Assembly (NCBI RefSeq): GCF_000518245.1 | Contig: NZ_JADF01000022.1 | Span: forward strand, 1 to 60,180 | Direction: 5' to 3' | DNA: 60,180 bases | DNA from: Brachyspira alvinipulli ATCC 51933 | Lineage (GTDB): Bacteria; Spirochaetota; Brachyspiria; Brachyspirales; Brachyspiraceae | Shown here: positions 17,303-25,396 of the stretch, one piece after another | How the letters are laid out: each line of letters starts with the position of its first letter | Position numbering within the stretch: position 1 is the first letter of the stretch | Position numbers and translations under genes: made by a program | Notes under the pieces: model-generated | The model's database searches: none | What the model was told of the DNA's origin: nothing | What the model saw: only the letters and a program-made list of their open reading frames with translations

Positions 17303-17346
17303 CTTTATCTATATATTAATAGTATATACAAAATTCTATAATTGTC
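17303..17346 (-). promoter_or_regulatory. Strong minus-strand promoter and ribosome-binding site of a small transcript
   Basis: On the minus strand TTGACA is followed after 16 bases by TATACT and about 20 bases later by AAAGGAGG. No annotated gene lies downstream; the transcript would run towards the hairpin at 17147-17163, giving an RNA of about 170 bases. The remaining part of the 306-base gap (17347-17449) is AT-rich and holds the unremarkable upstream region of the epimerase gene. Confidence 0.7.
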
Positions 17347-17449
17347 AACATACCCATGATATGTATTAAAAAAATATTTATTTTTTTATATATAAAAAAA
17401 TAAAAAAATAGTATATAATTAGTGTATAAATTACTTTAAGGATATAGAT

Positions 17450-18457
17450 ATGTTCAAATCTAAAAAAGAGGATTTTGGAAAAAATTCATTTGTATATACT
17501 TTAGAAAATGATAATGGGTTAAAAGTGAAATTAGCAGAAGTTGGCGCTTCTATAACTGGAATTTTCTTTAAAAACAAAGATAATAAAGAAATTGAAGTAG
17601 CATTTGGTTCTGATGATATAGAATTTTATACTGATAAAGCAAAAAATGGACATATGGGTGCTACAGTAGGAAGAGTTGCAGGACGCACAATGAATTCAAA
17701 ATTTAAAATAGATGACATAGAGTATAATATTACGCCAAATAAATCTCCTGACCATACTCATGGTGGTGTTAATGGACTTTCCTATGTAATATATAATTCA
17801 ATACAAAAGAAAGACAATGAAGTATTATTTTCTTATATTTCAAAAGATGGTGAGGAAGGATATCCTGGAAACGTTAATTTAATAGTAAAATATACTATCA
17901 CTGAAGAAAATGAATTAATAATAGACTATATAGCTACTACAGATAAAGCTACTCCTTTAAATATTATGAATCATTCATATTTTAATTTAAATGGAGGGGG
18001 AAAAATAAATGATCATGAAATATTTATAGATGCAAAATATTATTTAGGAGATGATGAAAACGGTATAACATCAGGTGAAATATTAAAAACTAAAAATACT
18101 CCCTATGATTTTACATCAGCAAAAAAAATGGACGAAATAATAAAACTTAAAAATGGATGCGATAATTGCTTCATTTTTGATGATAATGATATAAATAAGA
18201 AGAGAGTTAAAGTAATATCAAGAAGCAGCTCAATAAGTTTAGAAATGTTTACTACAATGCCTTCGGTATTATTCTACACCGCTAATTATTTAAATGACAT
18301 GAAAGTAAGAAATCAAGTACTTAATAAGCATGAGGCATTTTGTTTGGAAGCCCAATATTTTTCATGTTCTTTAAACTTTAATCATTTTCCAAGTATTATA
18401 TTATATCCAGATAGAGAATTCAATCATAGAACAATATACAAATTTGGATTAATTTAA
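17450..18457 (+). CDS. galM: Aldose 1-epimerase (galactose mutarotase)
   Basis: A 335-residue mutarotase that interconverts alpha and beta anomers of aldohexoses. Active-site blocks are visible: VGRVAGRTMNSKF near residue 77, DHTHGGVNGLSY near 103, NHSYFNLNG near 178 and the catalytic Glu in FCLEAQYFS near 306. Length fits the family. It stands alone, convergent with a barrel gene; no galactose genes are nearby, so its substrate in vivo cannot be read from context. Confidence 0.92.
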   Translation: MFKSKKEDFGKNSFVYTLENDNGLKVKLAEVGASITGIFFKNKDNKEIEVAFGSDDIEFYTDKAKNGHMGATVGRVAGRTMNSKFKIDDIEYNITPNKSPDHTHGGVNGLSYVIYNSIQKKDNEVLFSYISKDGEEGYPGNVNLIVKYTITEENELIIDYIATTDKATPLNIMNHSYFNLNGGGKINDHEIFIDAKYYLGDDENGITSGEILKTKNTPYDFTSAKKMDEIIKLKNGCDNCFIFDDNDINKKRVKVISRSSSISLEMFTTMPSVLFYTANYLNDMKVRNQVLNKHEAFCLEAQYFSCSLNFNHFPSIILYPDREFNHRTIYKFGLI

Positions 18458-18468
18458 TAAAAATAAAA

Positions 18469-19152
18469 TTATTTTATAAAATACATACCAAATTGGAATC
18501 CTATATCAAATGAAGCTAAAGAATCTTGATTAATAGTAAAATCTTTTAATATTCCATTTTTATCTATATCTATAGGAAAATCATAATTAGCATATACGCC
18601 AAACGACATCATAAATTTACCCTTAGTTTTTACTAAAAAGTCCATTGATACTTTCACATAAGGTATATAACAAGTTTCAAAAGAATCTTTTATATCACCA
18701 AAATCTAAACGGTATTTACTAGAATCACCTCTTCCTTTAGAACTATAAGTCATTGATATAGGTAATTTTATTCCTCCTCCCACTCCTATAGAGAAAAACC
18801 CTATATTAAGTCTTGGAAATAATCCGAATGAAAAACTGCTGAAGTTATAATTTTCAACAACTCTTTTTCCTTCTATATTATACTTTATTTGATATCTATC
18901 CTTATTATATCCTATATCGAATAAAAAAGCACTTGATAAAGTATCACCATAACCCCAAAATATACCAGGCTGAAAAGAGAAAGAATTATCAAAATCCCTA
19001 AAATCTGAAGTAAATACTTTACTCCTATCTGTTGTAGCACTGCTTGCCCCTAAACGTCCTACAAATCCAGCAATAAAATCTGCAGCGTACAAATTGTTAA
19101 TTGATAATACAAAAAATAAAACAAAAAATAATGAAAAAAACTTATTTTTCAT
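18469..19152 (-). CDS. Small outer-membrane beta-barrel protein (paralogue A)
   Basis: A 227-residue protein with a signal peptide (residues 1-23, ending near LYA) and alternating aromatic strands typical of an eight-to-ten-stranded barrel. It shares with the next gene the pattern GF.G...SGA.T..SKVF.S.FRDFD.SF.F, NGKR..ENY.F.SF..G..PR.N, GGG.K.P.S.TY, RFSFGD..D.FE...IPYV..S.DF, and A.DIG.QFG.Y. The two form a tandem duplication and a third, more distant copy is at 30538-31263. Function unknown; family members are probably surface-exposed. Confidence 0.72.
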   Translation of the reverse strand: MKNKFFSLFFVLFFVLSINNLYAADFIAGFVGRLGASSATTDRSKVFTSDFRDFDNSFSFQPGIFWGYGDTLSSAFLFDIGYNKDRYQIKYNIEGKRVVENYNFSSFSFGLFPRLNIGFFSIGVGGGIKLPISMTYSSKGRGDSSKYRLDFGDIKDSFETCYIPYVKVSMDFLVKTKGKFMMSFGVYANYDFPIDIDKNGILKDFTINQDSLASFDIGFQFGMYFIK

Positions 19153-19169
19153 ACTTTATTACCCCTAGT

Positions 19170-19862
19170 TTATTTATTAAAATCAATATTTATATAATAT
19201 CCGAATTGAATACCTATATCCAAAGCACTTAGAGAATTATTATTAATAATTGTATCGCTTATGTAGTTATTATGCTGAAAATGCAAAGGGAAATCATAAT
19301 TAGCGTACACTCCAATCATCCAATAGTTAAATATACTAAAATCAATAGAAAATCTTACATAAGGTATAACAGCACTCTCAAATATATCGCTCAAATCTCC
19401 AAAACTAAATCTATAAAATCTGTATTTATTATATGAATCTAATTTATATGTAGCAGAACCAGGTATCTTAACTCCTCCGCCGGCACCTAAAGATATAAAA
19501 CTAAAATTAAATCTAGCATATCCTCCTATAAGGAAACTGTCAAACTGATAATTTTCTGTTGCTCTTTTTCCATTTACAGTGTATCTTAAATCATAAGAAT
19601 CATGATAATATCCTAAATCAAGAAGAACAGAAAAAGACATTGATGATGAGTTTATAGGCTGATTTACCCCTATGAAAAATGCAAATCCGGAATCAAAATC
19701 TCTAAAACCTGAAGGAAAAACTTTTGATGCATTTGTATTAGCTCCGCTTAATGCAAACTGGCTTATAAATCCTACTGCTAGATTTGCTGCCTTCAAATTA
19801 TGAAAAGGAATAATTAATATAAAAAAAGTTATAAATAATACTTTTAGTTTTAATTTCATCAT
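19170..19862 (-). CDS. Small outer-membrane beta-barrel protein (paralogue B)
   Basis: About 230 residues, signal peptide followed by the same barrel pattern as paralogue A, 17 bases upstream of it on the same mRNA. Three in-frame ATG codons occur at 19871, 19862 and 19859; GGAAG lies just ahead of the latter two, so 19862 or 19859 is preferred over 19871. Conserved glycine and aromatic positions, for example IPYVRFSIDF and YANYDFPL, point to a membrane-spanning barrel. No enzymatic motif is seen. Confidence 0.72.
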   Translation of the reverse strand: MMKLKLKVLFITFFILIIPFHNLKAANLAVGFISQFALSGANTNASKVFPSGFRDFDSGFAFFIGVNQPINSSSMSFSVLLDLGYYHDSYDLRYTVNGKRATENYQFDSFLIGGYARFNFSFISLGAGGGVKIPGSATYKLDSYNKYRFYRFSFGDLSDIFESAVIPYVRFSIDFSIFNYWMIGVYANYDFPLHFQHNNYISDTIINNNSLSALDIGIQFGYYINIDFNK

Positions 19863-19887
19863 ATCTTCCATTTATGTAGCCTTATAT

Positions 19888-19916
19888 AGTATAATATAAA
19901 GATATTATAAAGTCAA
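19888..19916 (-). promoter_or_regulatory. Promoter of the tandem barrel genes
   Basis: On the minus strand TTGACT (19916-19911), 17-base spacer, TATACT (19893-19888), just ahead of the paralogue B start. Confidence 0.7.
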
Positions 19917-21070
19917 TATAATAATAACATTATTAAAAATATAATATATAAATAATTATAAAAAAATATAAATTTACTACATTTTTTCATAATGCTAAAT
20001 GCTATATTATACATAAAATTAATAATCATTATAATGTTCAAAATATTAAAAAATATATTAGAAAATCTGGCCATACATTCTTTGAAACAAAATATAGAAA
20101 ATAAACAGCCTATTATATTTGAAATAATATATATAATAAAATACACTTTATTGTTTTCTTTATCTATTCTAAATAGAAATATATTAACTAAAAGAATTAC
20201 AGAAAATATAAAATAACCTAATAATAAAAAAGATGAATGCTTATCATTCATAAAGTAATATATAATCATAAAAATTGATATAATACTTAAAAATAATGTT
20301 AATACCCTAGAAACACTAACTGATAATTTCGTATTAATCATTTTATTATAAATAACATAAGAAAAATATATCACAGAAGTTTTTAAAATTATAAAAATAG
20401 AAATGCTTATTTTCAATTTTTTCATATTATCATTAATAAAAAATCTTATAAGCCTTCTTATTTCTATTTTTCCATTAAAATAAAAAAATGCAAATATTGA
20501 AAGCATTATCAAAGAAATAATAAAAAATATTAAAAAAGACCATATAATCATTTCAGCAATCATAGTATAAAAATCGTACAAAGTGTGCATTTTTTTTATA
20601 TTATATCTTATGTACGCCATACCGGATATAAAAAGCATAATAAAATTAGCTGATACTATATGTATTATTAATTTAATAAAAGAATTTAAATCATCAAATG
20701 GATATGTTAATATATTATAATCAAGTTTATACAAATAAAAAGCAGTCAAAAATATTAATACAAATGATATTAATATTGATTTAATACTAATTGGATTAAG
20801 TACAAAAAGAAAAATAAATATAAAAAAAGTTAAAGGTATTAAAAAAGAAAATAATATTCTGATATAAAATACAAAATCTTCTTTAACAATATTTTCTAAT
20901 GATGATAAATCTGTATTATAATTTAAATTTGGAATATTAATATTAAATAAGGATATTATATATATAAGAGATATAATCACTATAAAACTAATACCTATAA
21001 TAATATTAAAATTTCTAACTATATTTTTATAGGCAATAGTATTGGTATTATTTACATCTATATTATTCAC
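19913..21070 (-). CDS. Polytopic membrane protein of unknown function
   Basis: A 385-residue, extremely hydrophobic protein with roughly ten predicted membrane segments of Ile/Phe-rich composition, and a short polar N-terminus (residues 1-20). No transporter signature, binding motif or conserved charged residue inside a segment is obvious. It starts three bases after the stop of the upstream lipoprotein gene, so the two are probably in one operon and may act together at the inner membrane and periplasm. The -35 box of the downstream barrel promoter overlaps its last codons. Confidence 0.65.
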   Translation of the reverse strand: MNNIDVNNTNTIAYKNIVRNFNIIIGISFIVIISLIYIISLFNINIPNLNYNTDLSSLENIVKEDFVFYIRILFSFLIPLTFFIFIFLFVLNPISIKSILISFVLIFLTAFYLYKLDYNILTYPFDDLNSFIKLIIHIVSANFIMLFISGMAYIRYNIKKMHTLYDFYTMIAEMIIWSFLIFFIISLIMLSIFAFFYFNGKIEIRRLIRFFINDNMKKLKISISIFIILKTSVIYFSYVIYNKMINTKLSVSVSRVLTLFLSIISIFMIIYYFMNDKHSSFLLLGYFIFSVILLVNIFLFRIDKENNKVYFIIYIISNIIGCLFSIFCFKECMARFSNIFFNILNIIMIINFMYNIAFSIMKKCSKFIFFYNYLYIIFLIMLLLY

Positions 21071-21072
21071 GA

Positions 21073-22959
21073 TTAATTATCTATACCCAATATATTAATC
21101 ATTTCATTTTCTATCTGCATTATATCGGAACTATCTTTAATCTGAGAATATTTATCTTCTAAAGCTTTATCATCTTTATCAGTATTAGATTTTTCAAGTT
21201 CTTGATAATAAAGTTTATCCGCTATTCTCAAAGTTTTATCTGATATTACAGCCTTTTCATAATTATTTGCTAAATGAAGCATATCGAAACCAGCATCAGT
21301 TTTCAAAAGTCCGTAAAGCATATCTTCTTTCCATAATGATTTCGGTTTAAACTTATAAGTCTTATACGCAAACTCATCTACATTAACAACACCATTTTCA
21401 GAAAATATATCCTGAGCCATATTGGCATACATATCAATAAGAAGTATTTTATTTTTTCCATTCTCTTCATATAATCTTTGAGAAGTATTTAATCCTTGTC
21501 TGCTGCTGCCATTTAAAGATTTTCCTAATACGCTTTCCAAATCCAATTCTAAATTATCCTTCAAAAGTACGGTATATGATGCTGTACCTCCTCTTCCTCC
21601 TGAATGTTCATAAGTACCTGTAAGCATTATTTCTTCTTTACCGTCATTATTTATATCGCATAAGAAAAAGTTTGGATAATATATAGGGAAATATAATATA
21701 TCATATAAATATTCAGCGTATTCATCTCTGTTAAATTTTCCATTAGATATAAACTTTGAATTAGTAACAAAATCTTTTAAATCATTTGTTTTTATCATAG
21801 TTATATTAGCTGAATTTAATTTTTTATCATCTCCCAATCTAAAATTAAATGTTTCTTCTGTATCATAAGATGCATATCTTGTATTTCCAATATACATAGG
21901 ATTAAAACAATATACCTCTTTTAATTTATCTTCGTAAACAGCATAAACAAAAGTATTCTTATTAAACTCTAAAAAATATAAATCTGATAATTCATCATAC
22001 TTTTCTTTAGGAGATGAATTCTCAAGATTATAAAAATCTTTATAGTTAGATGATCTGCTTCTTGGAATATAAGTCTTTACATATCTATTCATTATATTAG
22101 TATTAACAGTATCATTTATAACACCAATATATGAAATATGGGCTGTACCTTCATAAATTATAGAAGCAAGATTATAATTGTTCTCATTATAAACATCTAA
22201 ATAACCTGCTGTTTTATATATATATTTTAGAAAATTCTTTTCATAAGCATCAGCAATTAATTGTTCAACTTTTAAATCTTCCGGTGCCTCTATTATATAA
22301 TTAATTAAATTCATTTTATTAGAATAAACTTCATTTATATTATCATGTTCATTAACTATGCCGACCATCATGTTAATATTAGTACCGCCTGATTTTTTCC
22401 ATTCTTTTAAATAATTCTGAATATCTAAAAAATAATATAATGAATCTGTAGCCATATGAGATAAAAATAAAGCAAAATAAATATCAGCATCTTTATTTTT
22501 AATAGTTAAAAGTAAATCTCTTGCCTTTTTCAAAGCCAAATTTCTTTCAACATATATATATTCGGAAGCATAATATGAAGAAAAATCATCCCCGTACAAA
22601 TCTAATCCATCTATTTTAGCTTCATATTGATTATGATAGGCATTAGATATAAAATCTATTGAATATTTTTTTATATCATTATCGCCGACAAGTTTCCTAT
22701 TAAGAAAGTCTTTATTTCTATTTAAAATGTTGCTGTAAGATTCATCATAATAATAATTAGTAAGTGCATTAGTGAAATTATTTTTATCTCCTCTAACAGC
22801 TTTATAAACATATTTCATATCAAAAAAGTATGTATATTTCTTTTTTCCATTATTTAAACTTAAATTTTCTTTTTCAGAATCATTAGCAGCATTTTTGCAT
22901 CCATGAAAAACCAATACCAAAATAACAATAGAAACTATACAAAATACTTTTTTAAACAT
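21073..22959 (-). CDS. Large lipoprotein of unknown function
   Basis: A 628-residue protein with a lipoprotein signal (hydrophobic residues 6-18, lipobox VFHGC with the modified Cys near 21). The middle has a helical region, ALFLSHMATDSLYYFLD, with His/Asp spacing loosely like zinc-dependent phospholipase C-type proteins, but I do not claim that activity. Around residue 435 a calcium-binding-like DINNDGKEEIMLTG segment resembles FG-GAP/EF-hand repeats. It sits directly upstream of a polytopic membrane protein gene, from which it is separated by two bases. Confidence 0.7.
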   Translation of the reverse strand: MFKKVFCIVSIVILVLVFHGCKNAANDSEKENLSLNNGKKKYTYFFDMKYVYKAVRGDKNNFTNALTNYYYDESYSNILNRNKDFLNRKLVGDNDIKKYSIDFISNAYHNQYEAKIDGLDLYGDDFSSYYASEYIYVERNLALKKARDLLLTIKNKDADIYFALFLSHMATDSLYYFLDIQNYLKEWKKSGGTNINMMVGIVNEHDNINEVYSNKMNLINYIIEAPEDLKVEQLIADAYEKNFLKYIYKTAGYLDVYNENNYNLASIIYEGTAHISYIGVINDTVNTNIMNRYVKTYIPRSRSSNYKDFYNLENSSPKEKYDELSDLYFLEFNKNTFVYAVYEDKLKEVYCFNPMYIGNTRYASYDTEETFNFRLGDDKKLNSANITMIKTNDLKDFVTNSKFISNGKFNRDEYAEYLYDILYFPIYYPNFFLCDINNDGKEEIMLTGTYEHSGGRGGTASYTVLLKDNLELDLESVLGKSLNGSSRQGLNTSQRLYEENGKNKILLIDMYANMAQDIFSENGVVNVDEFAYKTYKFKPKSLWKEDMLYGLLKTDAGFDMLHLANNYEKAVISDKTLRIADKLYYQELEKSNTDKDDKALEDKYSQIKDSSDIMQIENEMINILGIDN

Positions 22960-23026
22960 AGTAACCCCAATAAAATGTTTGTACTATTATATATATAAAA
23001 TACTTTTTTACAAGTATAGATAATTT

Positions 23027-24136
23027 TTATATTAAAATGTTTTCTTCTGTATATTTATCAAAAATATGAATCTTATTTAAATCAAATTCAATAAAAACAT
23101 GCTGTTCTCTTTGATAATCATCAGAACTATTTGTACGTATGACTATTTGAGAATTTCCAAATTTCATATATAAGTAACTTTCAGAGCCTATCATCTCTAT
23201 AACATCTATAACACCCTCCATCATATTTGATGAAGATGCTAAAGAGTTATCTTTATATAAAGTAATATTTTCAGGTCTTATTCCTAATATAACTTCTTTT
23301 CCACTATATGAATTATCTAATTTAGATATTTTATCATTATTCAATTCTATTTTATACCCCTCAAAATTCGCATGCCACTTATCATTATTTTTATTTAATA
23401 AAGCATTAATAAAATTCATTTGAGGTGCACCGATAAATCCTGCTACAAATAAGTTCTTAGGGCTATTATAAAGAGTTTTAGCATCATCAGCCTGCATTAT
23501 ATCCCCATCTTTCATAACAACGATTCTAGTACCCATCGTCATAGCTTCAATTTGATCATGCGTAACATATACAAAAGTAGTTTGAAGCTGCTTATGAAGT
23601 TTAATTAATTCTGTACGCATTTGAACTCTTAATTTAGCATCAAGATTGGATAAAGGCTCATCCAATAAAAATACTGACGGATTTCTTACCATAGCTCTTC
23701 CTAAAGCTACTCTCTGACGCTGACCTCCGGATAATGCTTTAGGTTTTCTGTTTAATAAATGAGATATATCAAGAACTTTGGCAGCCCATTCAACGCGTTT
23801 CTTTATCTCTTCTTTCGGAGTTTTTCTAAGCTCCAAACCAAAAGCCATATTTTTAAATACAGACATGTGAGGATATAAAGCATAATTTTGAAAAACCATA
23901 GCTATATCCCTGTCCTTAGGTGCCGTATCATTTACTAATTTATCACCTATATAAAGCCTGCCGTCTGTTATATCTTCAAGTCCGGCTATCATACGCAAAG
24001 TTGTGGATTTACCGCATCCTGACGGACCTACCAATATTACAAATTCTTTATCCTCTATATATAAATTGAAATCTTTAACAACTTCAACATTATTATCATA
24101 TACCTTTCTAATATGTTCAAATTTAATGCTTGACAT
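23027..24136 (-). CDS. ABC transporter ATP-binding protein, MalK/UgpC/MsmK type
   Basis: A 369-residue ATPase that would energise import of sugars or glycerol-phosphate. Walker A GPSGCGKST is near residue 37, the Q loop FQNYALYPHMSV near 82, the signature LSGGQRQRVALGRA near 135, Walker B FLLDEPLSNLDAKLR near 155 and the H loop VTHDQ near 190; the C-terminal 120 residues form the OB/TOBE regulatory domain of MalK-like proteins. No permease or binding protein is adjacent, so it may serve several importers elsewhere, as MsmK does in some firmicutes. The neighbour upstream is the four-EIIB protein. Confidence 0.92.
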   Translation of the reverse strand: MSSIKFEHIRKVYDNNVEVVKDFNLYIEDKEFVILVGPSGCGKSTTLRMIAGLEDITDGRLYIGDKLVNDTAPKDRDIAMVFQNYALYPHMSVFKNMAFGLELRKTPKEEIKKRVEWAAKVLDISHLLNRKPKALSGGQRQRVALGRAMVRNPSVFLLDEPLSNLDAKLRVQMRTELIKLHKQLQTTFVYVTHDQIEAMTMGTRIVVMKDGDIMQADDAKTLYNSPKNLFVAGFIGAPQMNFINALLNKNNDKWHANFEGYKIELNNDKISKLDNSYSGKEVILGIRPENITLYKDNSLASSSNMMEGVIDVIEMIGSESYLYMKFGNSQIVIRTNSSDDYQREQHVFIEFDLNKIHIFDKYTEENILI

Positions 24137-24197
24137 AACTTCCTTCTTTATATTGTAATTAATTTATTAAAATATGATAGGTATATTAATTTTTAAA

Positions 24198-25211
24198 TCA
24201 TATAACAAATTTTTTAAACTCATCTGCTAGCAAATTAGCATCGGTACCAACAACTATATGTACTTCATTATTATTAATTTTCTCTAAAGCAGGATAATAT
24301 TTTTTTATCTCTTTTGTATTTACTTTATCTGCATCTTTTACTTGTAATCTCAATCTAGTAGCACAATAACCAACTTTTGTAATATTATCAATACCACCTA
24401 ATAAAGGAAGAATCAATGAAGTTTTAATGCTTTGACTTCCTAATAACTTTTTCAATTCCTCAGCAAGAAAATCAGCCTTTGTACCAACAACTACATGCAC
24501 TTCTTTATCATTAATCTTTTGTACAACAGGATAATATTTTTTTATCTCATCTGCATTTATTTTATTAACATCTTTTACTTCTAATCTTAATCTAGTAGCA
24601 CAATAACCAACCTTTATAATATTATCAATACCGCCTAATAAAGGAAGAATCAATAATGCTTTATTAAAATCAGATGTATTATTTGAAACTAAATTCTTTA
24701 ATTCCTCAGCAAGAAAATCAGCTTTTGTACCAACAATTATATGTACTTCTTTATCATCAATTTTTTGTACTGCAGGATAATATTTTTTTATTTCTTCTGT
24801 ATTTATTTTATTAACATCTTTTAATTGTAATCTTAATCTAGTAGCACAATTGTTTATCTCTATAATATTTTCTCTTCCGCCAATTAATGGAATAAGCATT
24901 AATGCTCTATTACAAGGGCTGTCATCTGAATCTATAATCTTTCTTAATAATTCTGCGATAATACTTGCATTAGTACCAACAACTATATGCACTTCTTTAT
25001 CATCAATCTTTTGTACTGCTGGGTAATATTTTTTTATTTCTTCTGTATTTATTTTATTAGTATCTTTCAATACTAATCTTAACCTAGTAGCACAATTATT
25101 TATTTTTACAATATTTTCTCTTCCGCCGATTAATGGTATTAAAAAACTCACCTCTTCTTCATTAGAATGACCATCTGTTTTTTCTTTTTTATTAAATAAA
25201 TTAAATAACAT
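24198..25211 (-). CDS. Four concatenated PTS glucose-type EIIB domains
   Basis: A 337-residue soluble protein built from four tandem copies, about 80 residues each, of the glucose-family PTS IIB domain. Each copy has the pattern PL.GG..NI......CATRLRL, then KINTEEIKKYYPAVQKI..KEVHIVVGT. The phosphorylatable cysteines are Cys40, Cys122, Cys204 and Cys283, all in an intact CATRLR motif. The first copy has a short Lys/Glu leader; the last ends the protein. No EIIC membrane domain, EIIA domain, HPr or EI gene is in the window. Single IIB domains normally transfer phosphate from EIIA to sugar; why four would be joined is unknown. The first two and last two copies resemble each other most, suggesting stepwise duplication. 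Confidence 0.88.
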   Translation of the reverse strand: MLFNLFNKKEKTDGHSNEEEVSFLIPLIGGRENIVKINNCATRLRLVLKDTNKINTEEIKKYYPAVQKIDDKEVHIVVGTNASIIAELLRKIIDSDDSPCNRALMLIPLIGGRENIIEINNCATRLRLQLKDVNKINTEEIKKYYPAVQKIDDKEVHIIVGTKADFLAEELKNLVSNNTSDFNKALLILPLLGGIDNIIKVGYCATRLRLEVKDVNKINADEIKKYYPVVQKINDKEVHVVVGTKADFLAEELKKLLGSQSIKTSLILPLLGGIDNITKVGYCATRLRLQVKDADKVNTKEIKKYYPALEKINNNEVHIVVGTDANLLADEFKKFVI

Positions 25212-25309
25212 TATTAAACCTCATAATTTTTATAACGCTATAATACTAACACAATATTAATTTTTTTCTAGTTTAAATAAAAAATAATTTTATTCGAAGT
25301 AAATAATAT

Positions 25310-25349
25310 AAAAGACAAGAGAATTAATTACTTAACTCTCCTGTCTTTT
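25310..25349 (-). terminator. Terminator-like hairpin after ftsK
   Basis: AAAAGACAAGAGA (25310-25322) pairs with TCTCCTGTCTTTT (25337-25349), 12 of 13 positions. On the minus strand it follows the ftsK stop by about 50 bases and ends in TTTTATATTATTT. Confidence 0.6.
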
Positions 25350-25396
25350 GTAGATAGGTATAAACATATATATAAATTTGATAGTTTCTATATTAA

